DNA from: Alphaproteobacteria bacterium
Lineage (GTDB): Bacteria > Pseudomonadota > Alphaproteobacteria > Caulobacterales > Caulobacteraceae
DNA length: 5,001 nt
Reading direction: 5' to 3'
NCBI GenBank assembly: GCA_028869395.1
Contig: JAGWSE010000338.1
Span: 1-5,001 of the forward strand
How positions within the stretch are numbered: position 1 is the first letter of the stretch; the number at the start of each line of letters is the position of its first letter. The position numbers were made by a program, and so were the translations under genes. The notes under the pieces are model-generated. The model had not been told where the DNA came from, made no database searches, and was given only the letters and a program-made list of their open reading frames with translations. Positions 4,976 through 5,001 of the stretch are shown piece by piece.

Positions 4976-5001
4976 ATGAGCGACGCGCCCCCGCCCCCGA
5001 C
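4976..5001 (+). CDS. Start of a further gene, partial (5' end only)
   Basis: An ATG at 4976 is preceded by GGAAG (4967-4971) with a 4-base spacer. The frame runs open to the window edge, giving only MSDAPPPP. The product cannot be recognised from eight residues. The call rests on the ribosome binding site, its position just after a terminator, and the same orientation as the preceding genes. Confidence 0.5.

Overview
This window looks like ordinary chromosomal DNA from a high-GC alphaproteobacterium, most likely of the Caulobacter/Phenylobacterium group (order Caulobacterales). This rests on the high GC content, a 41-residue zinc-free L36, a motA with no motB beside it (an arrangement known from Caulobacter), and GANTC motifs crowded into intergenic DNA. 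It is an inference from family knowledge; no database search was run. I see no mobile element, CRISPR array, tRNA, rRNA or sign of horizontal transfer.

Layout. On the minus strand, rpmJ (776-651) is followed 5 bases later by a HAD-family phosphatase gene (645-22), probably as one operon. Its promoter (TTGACT-N17-TATATG) lies back to back with a candidate promoter (TTGAGA-N17-TAGACT) for a plus-strand MltB-type lytic transglycosylase lipoprotein (947-2413). The 3' end of that gene overlaps by 109 bp, tail to tail, the minus-strand gene for an MFS monocarboxylate transporter of the Jen1/SHS type (3534-2305). A 123-bp divergent spacer then separates the transporter from plus-strand motA (3658-4527), the flagellar motor stator protein. 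Next come a small alanine-rich lipoprotein (4593-4910), an intrinsic terminator (4936-4964), and the first codons of a further plus-strand gene (from 4976).

The genes do not form one pathway. They cover ribosome assembly (rpmJ), small-molecule dephosphorylation (HAD), cell-wall remodelling (transglycosylase), carboxylate uptake (MFS), motility (motA) and envelope structure (small lipoprotein). I did not find a new multi-gene system. The points most worth a second look are regulatory or architectural: a hairpin that holds the rpmJ stop codon and hides the TTG start of the HAD gene; a probably leaderless transglycosylase mRNA whose promoter carries clustered GANTC sites; the 109-bp antisense coding overlap; a small lipoprotein that resembles an alanine-zipper, Lpp-like protein ending in lysine; and a terminator hairpin only 11 bases before the next start codon.
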